41,275 bases of DNA, taken from NCBI GenBank assembly GCA_934675095.1, contig CAKUPC010000014.1:1-41275 (forward strand), read 5' to 3'. Every line of letters starts with the position of its first letter. Positions within the stretch are counted from its first letter, which is position 1. Under the pieces are notes generated by a model. The model was given only the letters and a program-made list of their open reading frames with translations, was not told the origin of the DNA and did no database searches. Origin of the DNA: an uncultured Bacteroidales bacterium (lineage in GTDB: Bacteria; Bacteroidota; Bacteroidia; Bacteroidales; UBA932). The translations under genes and the position numbers were made by a program. Shown in pieces: positions 1 through 8,233 of the stretch.

Positions 1-1563
1 AGCTTCGACAAGTCGGTGGAGACATCTGCCATGGTCCGTCAGCTCAGGCGCTGCGGCTCGGTCGAGTGCATCGAATATCCGATGCAGATTACTATGGCCG
101 ATGAGGACTGCTTTGCTCCGTTTTCCGCCGTTCCCGAGAAACTTGCATCTGCAAAGGCTCAGGTGACGAGGAAGAACACCTTCCCGTTCAACGAGAGCTC
201 CGACGTGCAGCAGAAGCAGTGGCACTACAACAACCCCGGTTCGGTCTTCGGACGGCAGAGCCTCACGGGTGCGGATGCCAATGTCTGGGCGGCGTGGGCT
301 CTTGAAACGGGCAATTCGGACGTGATCGTTGCCGTGATTGATCAGGGCGTGAAGCCTGACCATGAGGATCTTGCCGCGAATATGTGGGTGAACGCGGGCG
401 AGATTCCCGGCAACGGCATTGACGACGACGGGAACGGTTACATAGATGATGTCTATGGCTACAACTACAATAACGGCAGCGGCACGATTACGACTTCCGC
501 ATCCCTTTCGCACGGCACTCATGTTGCCGGGACGATAGCGGCGGTTAACAACAACGGCATCGGCGTGAACGGCATCGCGGGTGGCTCCGGAAACGGGGAC
601 GGCGTGCGAATCATGACTCTCCAGTGTCTCGGCAGCAGCGACAGCGGTGAGTCCGGCGCAGGACTTGCCGGCACTGTGCGCGCGATGAAGTATGCCGCCG
701 ACAACGGCGCCGTCATCTGCCAGAACAGCTGGGGCTACGACACGAAGCTGAGTTGGAACAAGTGGACGAGAAGTTCATACGGTGCGCTGAGGCGGGCGAT
801 GGACTATTTCATCAAATACGCCGGAGTGGATGAGAACGGCAACCAGACCGGCCCGATGAAGGGCGGAATCATCATCTTCGCCGCTGGCAACGAGGCCGTC
901 AGCTACGACTCCTATCCTGCTGCGGACAAGAGCGTGGTGAGTGTGGCTTCCTATTCCTATCTCGGCGACGCCGCGATATATACGAACTACGGGACATGGA
1001 TTGACATCTCCGCACCGGGCGGCGACACCTATGTGGACAGCAGCAACGGAGCGATTTACAGCACTCTTGTCGGGGAGAATGGGGAGTCGGCATACGGTTT
1101 CCAGCAGGGAACTTCCATGGCCTGTCCTCATGTGAGCGGAGCCTGCGCTCTTGCGGTTTCCTACTACTACGGTAAGGACAAGCGCATGGGACTTACACCG
1201 GACAGGCTTCGTGCGGCACTGCTCAGCTCCGCGCGCCCGTTCGGCTCGTCTCTCAGCAGCGCCTATGTCGGGAAGATGGGAGCCGGGATGCTTGACACTT
1301 GGAATCTTCTGAAATATATGGATTTCCTCGGTGACATACCGGGTACCTCGATTAGAGTCGGAGAATCAGTCGCTGTGGCTCTTTCTACCTATTTCCCGTC
1401 ATTGCAGGTGGTTTCCTACAGTGTCTCAGACGAGTCTGTCGTTGACGCTGTGCTTGACGGGGAGAATCTCGTTCTTACGGGAAAAGCCGCAGGAAGGGTC
1501 ACAGTCACAGTTTCAGACGGAAATTCGCTTTACAAAGAATTTGAAATTACTGTCAGCAAATGA
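1..1563 (+). CDS. Subtilisin-like (S8) serine peptidase with C-terminal Ig-like domain, 5'-truncated by window edge
   Basis: Secreted or surface serine endopeptidase of the subtilase family. The frame is open to base 1, so the true start, signal peptide and N-terminal part lie outside the window. Counting from the GTG codon at 16, the triad is visible: Asp109 in VAVID, His166 in SHGTHVAG and Ser367 in GTSMACPH. Asn292 in AAGN is the oxyanion-hole residue. An acidic NGIDDDGNGY stretch (about 133-142) is common in Bacteroidetes subtilases and may bind calcium. After the catalytic domain (about 95-425) residues 440-515 look like a bacterial Ig-like (BIg2) domain; no type IX sorting domain is evident. 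The stop overlaps the next ATG by four bases (ATGA), indicating translational coupling to the FN3 lipoprotein and the susCD pair. The substrate is not known; supplying peptides to the SusCD transporter is inference. Confidence 0.93.
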   Translation, partial: SFDKSVETSAMVRQLRRCGSVECIEYPMQITMADEDCFAPFSAVPEKLASAKAQVTRKNTFPFNESSDVQQKQWHYNNPGSVFGRQSLTGADANVWAAWALETGNSDVIVAVIDQGVKPDHEDLAANMWVNAGEIPGNGIDDDGNGYIDDVYGYNYNNGSGTITTSASLSHGTHVAGTIAAVNNNGIGVNGIAGGSGNGDGVRIMTLQCLGSSDSGESGAGLAGTVRAMKYAADNGAVICQNSWGYDTKLSWNKWTRSSYGALRRAMDYFIKYAGVDENGNQTGPMKGGIIIFAAGNEAVSYDSYPAADKSVVSVASYSYLGDAAIYTNYGTWIDISAPGGDTYVDSSNGAIYSTLVGENGESAYGFQQGTSMACPHVSGACALAVSYYYGKDKRMGLTPDRLRAALLSSARPFGSSLSSAYVGKMGAGMLDTWNLLKYMDFLGDIPGTSIRVGESVAVALSTYFPSLQVVSYSVSDESVVDAVLDGENLVLTGKAAGRVTVTVSDGNSLYKEFEITVSK

Positions 1564-3422
1564 GAAAGCCGGTTATAGAAAGATTGTTTTTAATGTTTGC
1601 CACGGCTGTTGCTGCGGCAGGCTGTGTGAAGGATGCCGCAGAGACGGCATCCGGACCGCTTCCTGAACCTAAGGTCGTGGTGAGCGGGATTACCTGCACT
1701 TCCTTCAATGTTTCGTGGAAGGACGTGACTGATGCGGGCTCATACACTTATGTATTTAACGGCGGAGAGGAAATAGACACGCGCGACAACAATCTCGTGT
1801 TTGAAGATTTGTCGCCGAATCAGTCCTACACATTCGCGGTGCGCGCAAATGCCGGCTCGAACGGAAACTACACCGCATCCAAGTTCGTGAATCTGCGTGT
1901 CACGACGGAGGACTACAGCTCACTTTCCGCTCCTGAACCGACTCTTGTCTCGGCCTATATGTCGAAGACTATCATACAGTGGAATTCGGTCTATGGCGCT
2001 TCGGAGTATGAGTATTCCATAGGCCCGTTCAGCGGAAAGACTGAGACCTGCTCCGTTGAAATAGGCGGACTTGAGGGCGAGACGGAATACGTCTTTGAAA
2101 TAAAGGCGCTTTCGGACGACGAATATGTCACGGAGTCGCCTGCCGCCCAGCTGAAGTTCACGACACGTCCGGAGTCTGAGGACATCCCTCAGATTATTAT
2201 GGCTCATGTCGAGACCGGCGCGGACTATTGTCAGTTCAATGTCTATGCAGTGGCTGATACCCGCTATCTCTATTTCGGGGTTCCGGCCTCATATTTCGGG
2301 AAATATACGGATACTCAGATTCGTGACACTTATCTCAAGGGATTCGTCGCGGCACTTGAAGAGGCCGGTTACAGCATATCCTCCGGCATTCAGCAGTATT
2401 CATATAACGGAACGGCAAGCTTTGTGGAGACCCCGCTCTATCCCGAGATGAGCTACTGCATCGTGGCATTCGGCGTGAATACTGACGGTCAGGCGACCAC
2501 TCCGCTCTACAAGTTCGAGACAAAGACACTTGCAGAGGAGGCTTCTCCCGTCCCGGATGTGACCGGCGCGGATTGGTTCAGTCAGAATCTGTTTCACCGG
2601 ACTTATGGCGCATACAATGCCTCAAACAGTCTTTGGGTCACATGGAAAGGAACTGATGTCGTGGAGTTTTATGAACTTATGACATCCACCCGCTCATACA
2701 ATCTTTATTTTGGCGGCGACCCTTCTCTTTTCCGAAAGTATGTGAAGGCGAAAGGTACGAAGATAACGGATGCGGAGTCCATTGAGGCTGTCAATTCCGC
2801 TTCAGGCTTCGGCACGAGATTTTCCGGAACGATAAAGTCTGCCACCTCATACACCCTCGGCGCAATGGCCATAAATTCGGCGAACGACACGACCTTTGTC
2901 GTGAACTCGCTTCCGACCAAGGCCTCCGCAAACTATTACGACTGGGCACAGGTGACTCTCGGCGCGACGGATTCCGATGCTTTGACCCTCACCGGCGTGT
3001 TTCAGTTTGCCTACGACGACGAGTCCGGCGACCTGAACCTCCAGATGAAAGGTGTGCGATACTGCTTCTGTAAACTTTCTGAACTTAGCGGAGTCTCTAC
3101 TGACAAGGCGGCCGAAATCGTGTCGTCTAAGGGAACCGACATACCTCAAGTCCGCATCGATCTTATGAACATAACCGGTAAGTGTTCCCTCTCTTTCGGA
3201 ACTGAGGGCTCGTCTCTGGAGCCTGAAACAGACTACATCCTGTTGGCTACATTCACCGAGCGCAGCGGGGACACGGTGACGCGATTTGCCACGGCGACCA
3301 CCGGAACGGCATCTTCGGAAGTTCCGACACGGGCGGCGCACGATGTTCCTAAGGCTCGCATCGAGTTCAATGCGCCGGTTCTGATTGACACATATTCTCC
3401 GGTTGTGGGAGACAAATTCTAA
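1560..3422 (+). CDS. Lipoprotein with N-terminal fibronectin type III domains
   Basis: Predicted lipoprotein of 620 residues, probably surface exposed. The N-terminus has a short basic region, a hydrophobic stretch and a lipobox (AAAGC, Cys22) followed by a charged and then small-residue linker. Two fibronectin type III-like domains follow (about 35-115 and 120-202), recognisable by the W..V..A..Y.Y and L.P...Y.F.V.A patterns. The remaining roughly 400 residues contain beta-rich repeats with similar Y.(L/I).A.....D motifs and could be further divergent domains; I do not recognise a catalytic site. It starts inside the stop codon of the upstream peptidase (ATGA) and ends 15 nt before susC, so it belongs to the same operon. 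A substrate- or peptide-binding surface lipoprotein is the likely role (inference from position and domain type). Confidence 0.85.
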   Translation: MRKPVIERLFLMFATAVAAAGCVKDAAETASGPLPEPKVVVSGITCTSFNVSWKDVTDAGSYTYVFNGGEEIDTRDNNLVFEDLSPNQSYTFAVRANAGSNGNYTASKFVNLRVTTEDYSSLSAPEPTLVSAYMSKTIIQWNSVYGASEYEYSIGPFSGKTETCSVEIGGLEGETEYVFEIKALSDDEYVTESPAAQLKFTTRPESEDIPQIIMAHVETGADYCQFNVYAVADTRYLYFGVPASYFGKYTDTQIRDTYLKGFVAALEEAGYSISSGIQQYSYNGTASFVETPLYPEMSYCIVAFGVNTDGQATTPLYKFETKTLAEEASPVPDVTGADWFSQNLFHRTYGAYNASNSLWVTWKGTDVVEFYELMTSTRSYNLYFGGDPSLFRKYVKAKGTKITDAESIEAVNSASGFGTRFSGTIKSATSYTLGAMAINSANDTTFVVNSLPTKASANYYDWAQVTLGATDSDALTLTGVFQFAYDDESGDLNLQMKGVRYCFCKLSELSGVSTDKAAEIVSSKGTDIPQVRIDLMNITGKCSLSFGTEGSSLEPETDYILLATFTERSGDTVTRFATATTGTASSEVPTRAAHDVPKARIEFNAPVLIDTYSPVVGDKF

Positions 3423-3437
3423 ACGGAGGGAAAAGAT

Positions 3438-6400
3438 ATGAAAATCAAATCATTATACATTGCAATCCTGTGTTTTCTGATGGCTGCTGTCACTGCCTCC
3501 GCGCAGCAGAACATCACCGTGAGCGGACGGGTCGTTGACAAGGACGGCGCTCCGGTCATAAGTGCCGGAGTGTTCGTCAAGGGCACGACCAACGGAACGG
3601 TCACGGATTTTGAAGGAAACTATGTGCTGAATCAGGTGCCGGTGGATGCCGTGCTCACCGCCACAAACCTCGGCTATGCCGAGAGCGAGCGCCCGGTCGA
3701 TGGAAAGTCAGTCGTGGATTTTGTCCTTCAGGACGAGTCGGTGGTGCTCGACGACGTGATTGTCGTGGCCTACGGAACCGCGAAGAAGGAGTCGTTCACA
3801 GGTTCGGCGAGTGTCGTTAAGGGTGACGAACTGGGCAAGCGTCCGGTCGGCAACCTCACGAAGTCGTTCGAGGGAACGGTTGCCGGAGTGCAGGTGACAT
3901 CCGGCGGCGGACAGCCTGGCGAGGGCGCGTCAATCATGGTGCGCGGCGTGGGTTCTGTCAATGCCTCCTCGTCGCCTCTTTATGTCGTCGATGGCGTTCC
4001 TTACGACGGCGCGATAAGCTCCATAAACCCGGCCGACATAGAGACTATGACCGTTCTTAAGGATGCCTCCGCCGGTGCGCTCTACGGCGCGAGGGGAGCG
4101 AACGGAGTCATTGTCATAACCACCAAGAAGGGCAGCGCCGACAGGGTGAACATCAATTACAAGGGCAATTTCGGCATCGCCTCACGCGCTCTTCCCCGCT
4201 ACGACCTTGTCGGAATGTCTGATTATGTCGAGCTGAGTTATGAGGCTCTGTTCAACTCGGTGCGCTATGCCGAGAAGAATGCCATGGACGATGAGGGAGC
4301 CGCCGCATACGCCGCCTCGCATCTGGGCGAGTTCATCGGAGGGCTGAAGAATCCGGAATACTACAATCCATATAAGAACTACACATGGGACACGCTCATC
4401 GACCAGTCAACAGGAAAGATTAAGGCTGATGCCAAGGCTGCGTGGGATGAGAACTGGATGGATGAAATCAGCAACAACAAGGCTTTCCGCACTGAGCATA
4501 TCCTTTCTGTGAGCGGAGGAACTGAGAAGACAAGCTATCTCTACTCCATGGGCTACTACAAGGAGAACGGAACGCTTCAGAACACCGACTTCGACCGTTT
4601 TACGGGCAGGATAAGCGGCGACGTGCAGGCCACGGACTGGTTCAAGATGGGGATGAGCGCAAACCTTGCGCATTCGGAATCCAATTTTCAGAACGCCAGT
4701 GGTTCTGAGGTTTCCAATGTGTGGTACACTGCCCAGTTTATGGCTCCGGTCTATCCTGTCTATCTGAAGGACATGGATGGAAACAATGTGCTTGACGAGA
4801 ACGGAAATCTCCAGTATGAGTATGGTACGGTAGATGACAACGGCTATGCCAACCGTATCACCGCGCAGGGATTCAACTCTAAGGCGGAGCTCTACAACAA
4901 CAAGGCATACTACAAGCGTAACTCCGTATCGGCGCGTTCCTTTGCCAAGTTCGGCACTACGCATAAGGATTCTCCTCTCTATGGACTTGACTTTACGGTC
5001 AATTTCGGCGTGGACTTTACGGATTACGGCGCGACCGGCGTGAACGACAAGTATCACGGAAACGCGGCGGCGCAGGGCGGTACGGTCTCCAAGACTAATA
5101 CGAGGACATTGAGCTATACCCTGAATGAACTTGTGACATGGCAGAGGACTTTCGGAGACCACTCCATAAATCTCCTTGCCGGACATGAGTACTACCGCTA
5201 CAACTACAACTACGCCGGTGCTTCCAAGAGCGGAATAGTCGCCGGCATCGATGAACTCGGCGCGGCGGTGACGACTATGGGCAACACCTCCTATTCACAC
5301 AACTACGCCATTGAGTCCGTTCTCGCGAGGGCGAACTATGGATACGCCGACAAGTATTACTTCGACGCTTCGTGGCGAACCGACGGCTCCTCGCGTTTCT
5401 ACAAGGACAACCGCTGGGGTAACTTCTGGTCCGTCGGAGCTTCGTGGCGAATCACCAACGAGGATTTCATGTCCGGCACTTCATCCTGGCTGAACAACCT
5501 CACCGCAAAGATTTCCTATGGCGTGCAGGGCAACGACAACCTCGGCTCCTACTACGCATGGCAGGGTCTGTTCGACTACGGTTGGTCCAACGGTACGCGT
5601 CCTGGAGCGGCGGCAACCTCGCTTGAGAACCGCCTCGTGACATGGGAGAAGAACGGTAACCTGAACACGGGAATCGAGGCCAGCCTCTTCGGGGGAAGAC
5701 TCACCACTACCATCGAGTACTACAACCGCTACACTCGTGATATGCTTCTGAACAACCCTCTCGCGATTTCCTCCGGCTTCACGGGATTCGACGACAATGT
5801 CGGCGCAATGATGAACCAGGGCTTCGAGGCTTCGTTCAGAGGGGTCATATTTGAACGGGAGAATTTCCATTGGGACGCGACGGCGATGGTCTCGCTCAAC
5901 AGGAACAAGGTGAAGGCAATCACCTCGTCGCAGGATGTGATAAACTACGGAAGCATGGTGATTGAGGTGGGCAAGCCGATATATACATTCTATATGTCAA
6001 AGTCGGCCGGCGTGTCTCCGGAGACAGGAAAGCAGCTCTATTATGCCTACTACCAGTACGGCGTTGATGAGAGCGGCGCTATGGTCACAGAGCGATGCCC
6101 TGAGTATGTGACTGACAATGTGGGGCTTGCATCACTCAGTAAGTACTATTACGGCAGCCGTCAGGCTCTGTTTTCCGGGAGCTTCGCATCGAATTTCACG
6201 ATATTCAAGAACTTCGACCTCTCATTCCTTACGACCTATTCCGTCGGAGGAAAGGTTCTCGACGGGCTTTATAACGGGGCGATGAATGTCACCTACGCAG
6301 GAAATAACTGGCACAAGAACAAGCTTCGCCGCTGGAGGAAGAGCGGTGACGTCACGGATGTCCCGATGGTCGAAGTCGGCGGAAGCTACGCTTCGGTGGG

Positions 6401-6641
6401 AGAGTCGCTGATTGACGCGTCCTATTTTGCGATAAAGAACATAACTTTCGGATATACGATTCCTTCCAAGGCGATGTCCAAGGCAAAGATAAAGTCATTC
6501 AGGGTGTTCTTTACCGCAGACAACATCGCGCTGTTCAGCCACCTCGACGGAATGGATCCGCAGTACAATTTCGCCGGCACGGTTTCGTATTCATATTCGC
6601 CGTCAAGGGTACTTGCCCTTGGGCTTGACATAAACTTTTAG
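3438..6641 (+). CDS. SusC/RagA-family TonB-linked outer membrane transporter
   Basis: Outer-membrane TonB-dependent transporter of 1067 residues, the usual SusC length. A signal peptide (1-22, ending TASA before QQN) is followed by a carboxypeptidase-D-regulatory-like domain (about 25-98, 'VSGRVVDKDGAPV'), a TonB-box-like DDVIVVAYGT (105-114) and the plug domain (about 115-235), which carries the SusC signatures LYVVDGVPYD and LKDASAGALYGARGANGVI. The rest is a beta-barrel ending in an aromatic-terminated strand (LGLDINF). A purine-rich GGAGGG lies 7 nt before the ATG. It works with the SusD lipoprotein encoded 13 nt downstream as a lidded importer driven by TonB. The cargo cannot be read from sequence; the adjacent subtilase makes oligopeptides more likely than glycans, as with RagAB of Porphyromonas gingivalis. 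Confidence 0.95.
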   Translation: MKIKSLYIAILCFLMAAVTASAQQNITVSGRVVDKDGAPVISAGVFVKGTTNGTVTDFEGNYVLNQVPVDAVLTATNLGYAESERPVDGKSVVDFVLQDESVVLDDVIVVAYGTAKKESFTGSASVVKGDELGKRPVGNLTKSFEGTVAGVQVTSGGGQPGEGASIMVRGVGSVNASSSPLYVVDGVPYDGAISSINPADIETMTVLKDASAGALYGARGANGVIVITTKKGSADRVNINYKGNFGIASRALPRYDLVGMSDYVELSYEALFNSVRYAEKNAMDDEGAAAYAASHLGEFIGGLKNPEYYNPYKNYTWDTLIDQSTGKIKADAKAAWDENWMDEISNNKAFRTEHILSVSGGTEKTSYLYSMGYYKENGTLQNTDFDRFTGRISGDVQATDWFKMGMSANLAHSESNFQNASGSEVSNVWYTAQFMAPVYPVYLKDMDGNNVLDENGNLQYEYGTVDDNGYANRITAQGFNSKAELYNNKAYYKRNSVSARSFAKFGTTHKDSPLYGLDFTVNFGVDFTDYGATGVNDKYHGNAAAQGGTVSKTNTRTLSYTLNELVTWQRTFGDHSINLLAGHEYYRYNYNYAGASKSGIVAGIDELGAAVTTMGNTSYSHNYAIESVLARANYGYADKYYFDASWRTDGSSRFYKDNRWGNFWSVGASWRITNEDFMSGTSSWLNNLTAKISYGVQGNDNLGSYYAWQGLFDYGWSNGTRPGAAATSLENRLVTWEKNGNLNTGIEASLFGGRLTTTIEYYNRYTRDMLLNNPLAISSGFTGFDDNVGAMMNQGFEASFRGVIFERENFHWDATAMVSLNRNKVKAITSSQDVINYGSMVIEVGKPIYTFYMSKSAGVSPETGKQLYYAYYQYGVDESGAMVTERCPEYVTDNVGLASLSKYYYGSRQALFSGSFASNFTIFKNFDLSFLTTYSVGGKVLDGLYNGAMNVTYAGNNWHKNKLRRWRKSGDVTDVPMVEVGGSYASVGESLIDASYFAIKNITFGYTIPSKAMSKAKIKSFRVFFTADNIALFSHLDGMDPQYNFAGTVSYSYSPSRVLALGLDINF

Positions 6642-6654
6642 GAGGCGATAAGAG

Positions 6655-8211
6655 ATGAAGAATAATGAGATGAAGAATAAATTTATAATAATGCTGTCTG
6701 CCGCCCTGTGCGCCGTGTCATGCGACCTTGAGTTTGTCCCGACCGATTCCGGTTCCGGAGATGAACTCATCAAGGACGCTTCAAGCGCGGTTTCCATAAT
6801 CGACGGGGTTTATCGTATGATGTGGACGGCCGGCTGGTCAACCGGGGACAACACTCACCAGTGCTTCGGAATATCCGCCTATAATCTCGCGCTTGAGTGC
6901 ATGGGGGATGATTTCATAATGCAGAGCCAGGGAAGCGGATGGTTCTGGTTCGACCATTGCTATAATGTGAAGTCGTTCTACACTTCTGACGCATTCCGTT
7001 CCTACGATGTGTGGTATGCCAACTACACGTGGATTTCAAATGTGAATACAGTTCTCTCCGCGAAGGACTATATGAGCGGTTCCTCAATCGACAAGGACTA
7101 TGTGCTCGGCAGTGCCTATGCAATCAGGGGGCTGTCCTACTTCAATCTCGCCAACTGGTTCGCGCGCCCTCCGTACAGTGCGCTGCAGGAAAAGTACCGC
7201 TGGCAGGATCCGGGTCTCCCGATTTACACGGAGCCTACCGACAAGAATTTCGTCGGTAAGAAACGCGAGAAGCTCGATGTTGTCTTCAAACAGATAAATG
7301 ACGACCTTGACTCCGCGATTGTATTCCTCGGCCGTGGCGAAAAGTCGGCTCTGGCCGGCAATAAGTCCCACATCAAATTGAATGTGGCTCGTGCCATCAA
7401 GGTGAGGGTAGCCCTCGCTACGGGGGATTGGCAGACGGCTCTTGACAATGCCGAGGACATCATAGAATCCAAGGAATTCAAAATCGGCGGCGAGTCTGAA
7501 CTGATGGGGGGAATGAACGATATTTCCGCATCTAATGTGATGTGGGGAGCCGGAATCGAGAGCACGGAGCAGTCCGGCGCCTATGCAGGATTCTTCACGC
7601 ACATGGATAACGAGGATGGGGCGTATGCACAGATGGCGCCCAAGCTCATAAGCAAGTCTCTCTACAACAAAATGAGGGACGGTGACATCCGCCGTGCGTG
7701 GTGGAAACCGGAAGACAAGGAATCCCCTTACATCTCGGACAAGTTCCATTTCTCGAATGTTTCCGCATGGCTCGGCGACTACATTTACATGAGGGTCGAG
7801 GAGATGTATTTCGATGCCGCCGAGGCCGCTCTCCGGCTTGGGGACGAGGATAAGGCGGTAGGGTATCTGAATGATGTGATGACCGTCCGCTGTCCCGGGT
7901 ATGACGCTTCGTACAAAAGCGGCACGCTTCTCGGCTCGACGACGAACTCTTGGACAGAGTCCCTTCTTGAGGAAATTCTCATCCAGAAGAGAATCGAACT
8001 GTGGGGCGAGTTCGGACGTGTTGTCGATGTGCGCCGTCTCGGTCAGGGCATCGACAGGACTGCGGAGGATGGGTTTGCCGACGAGTGCCTGACGACGATG
8101 AGCGGCGTGAACCTCAGGAATCCCGAGACATACGACTGGGTGCTCACCATCCCGCAGGACGAAATCAACAACAATCCGAACATCAACGAGGAGGATCAGA
8201 ATCCTTTGTAA
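6655..8211 (+). CDS. SusD/RagB-family nutrient-binding lipoprotein
   Basis: Surface lipoprotein of 518 residues forming the lid of the SusC transporter. The signal peptide ends in a lipobox-like AVSC (Cys23). The N-terminal SusD-like region with TPR helices covers about 80-230 (includes 'AYAIRGLSYFNLANWFARPP', a characteristic SusD segment) and the RagB/SusD C-terminal region about 270-518, ending with the family-typical 'RIELWGEFGRVVDVRRLG' and 'LTIPQDEINNNPN'. AGGAGG overlapping the susC stop (6640-6645) lies 9 nt before the ATG at 6655; a second in-frame ATG at 6670 would shorten the signal peptide and cannot be excluded. Co-transcribed with susC. Ligand unknown. Confidence 0.95.
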   Translation: MKNNEMKNKFIIMLSAALCAVSCDLEFVPTDSGSGDELIKDASSAVSIIDGVYRMMWTAGWSTGDNTHQCFGISAYNLALECMGDDFIMQSQGSGWFWFDHCYNVKSFYTSDAFRSYDVWYANYTWISNVNTVLSAKDYMSGSSIDKDYVLGSAYAIRGLSYFNLANWFARPPYSALQEKYRWQDPGLPIYTEPTDKNFVGKKREKLDVVFKQINDDLDSAIVFLGRGEKSALAGNKSHIKLNVARAIKVRVALATGDWQTALDNAEDIIESKEFKIGGESELMGGMNDISASNVMWGAGIESTEQSGAYAGFFTHMDNEDGAYAQMAPKLISKSLYNKMRDGDIRRAWWKPEDKESPYISDKFHFSNVSAWLGDYIYMRVEEMYFDAAEAALRLGDEDKAVGYLNDVMTVRCPGYDASYKSGTLLGSTTNSWTESLLEEILIQKRIELWGEFGRVVDVRRLGQGIDRTAEDGFADECLTTMSGVNLRNPETYDWVLTIPQDEINNNPNINEEDQNPL

Positions 8212-8233
8212 CATAAATTAGGAGTATATTTCG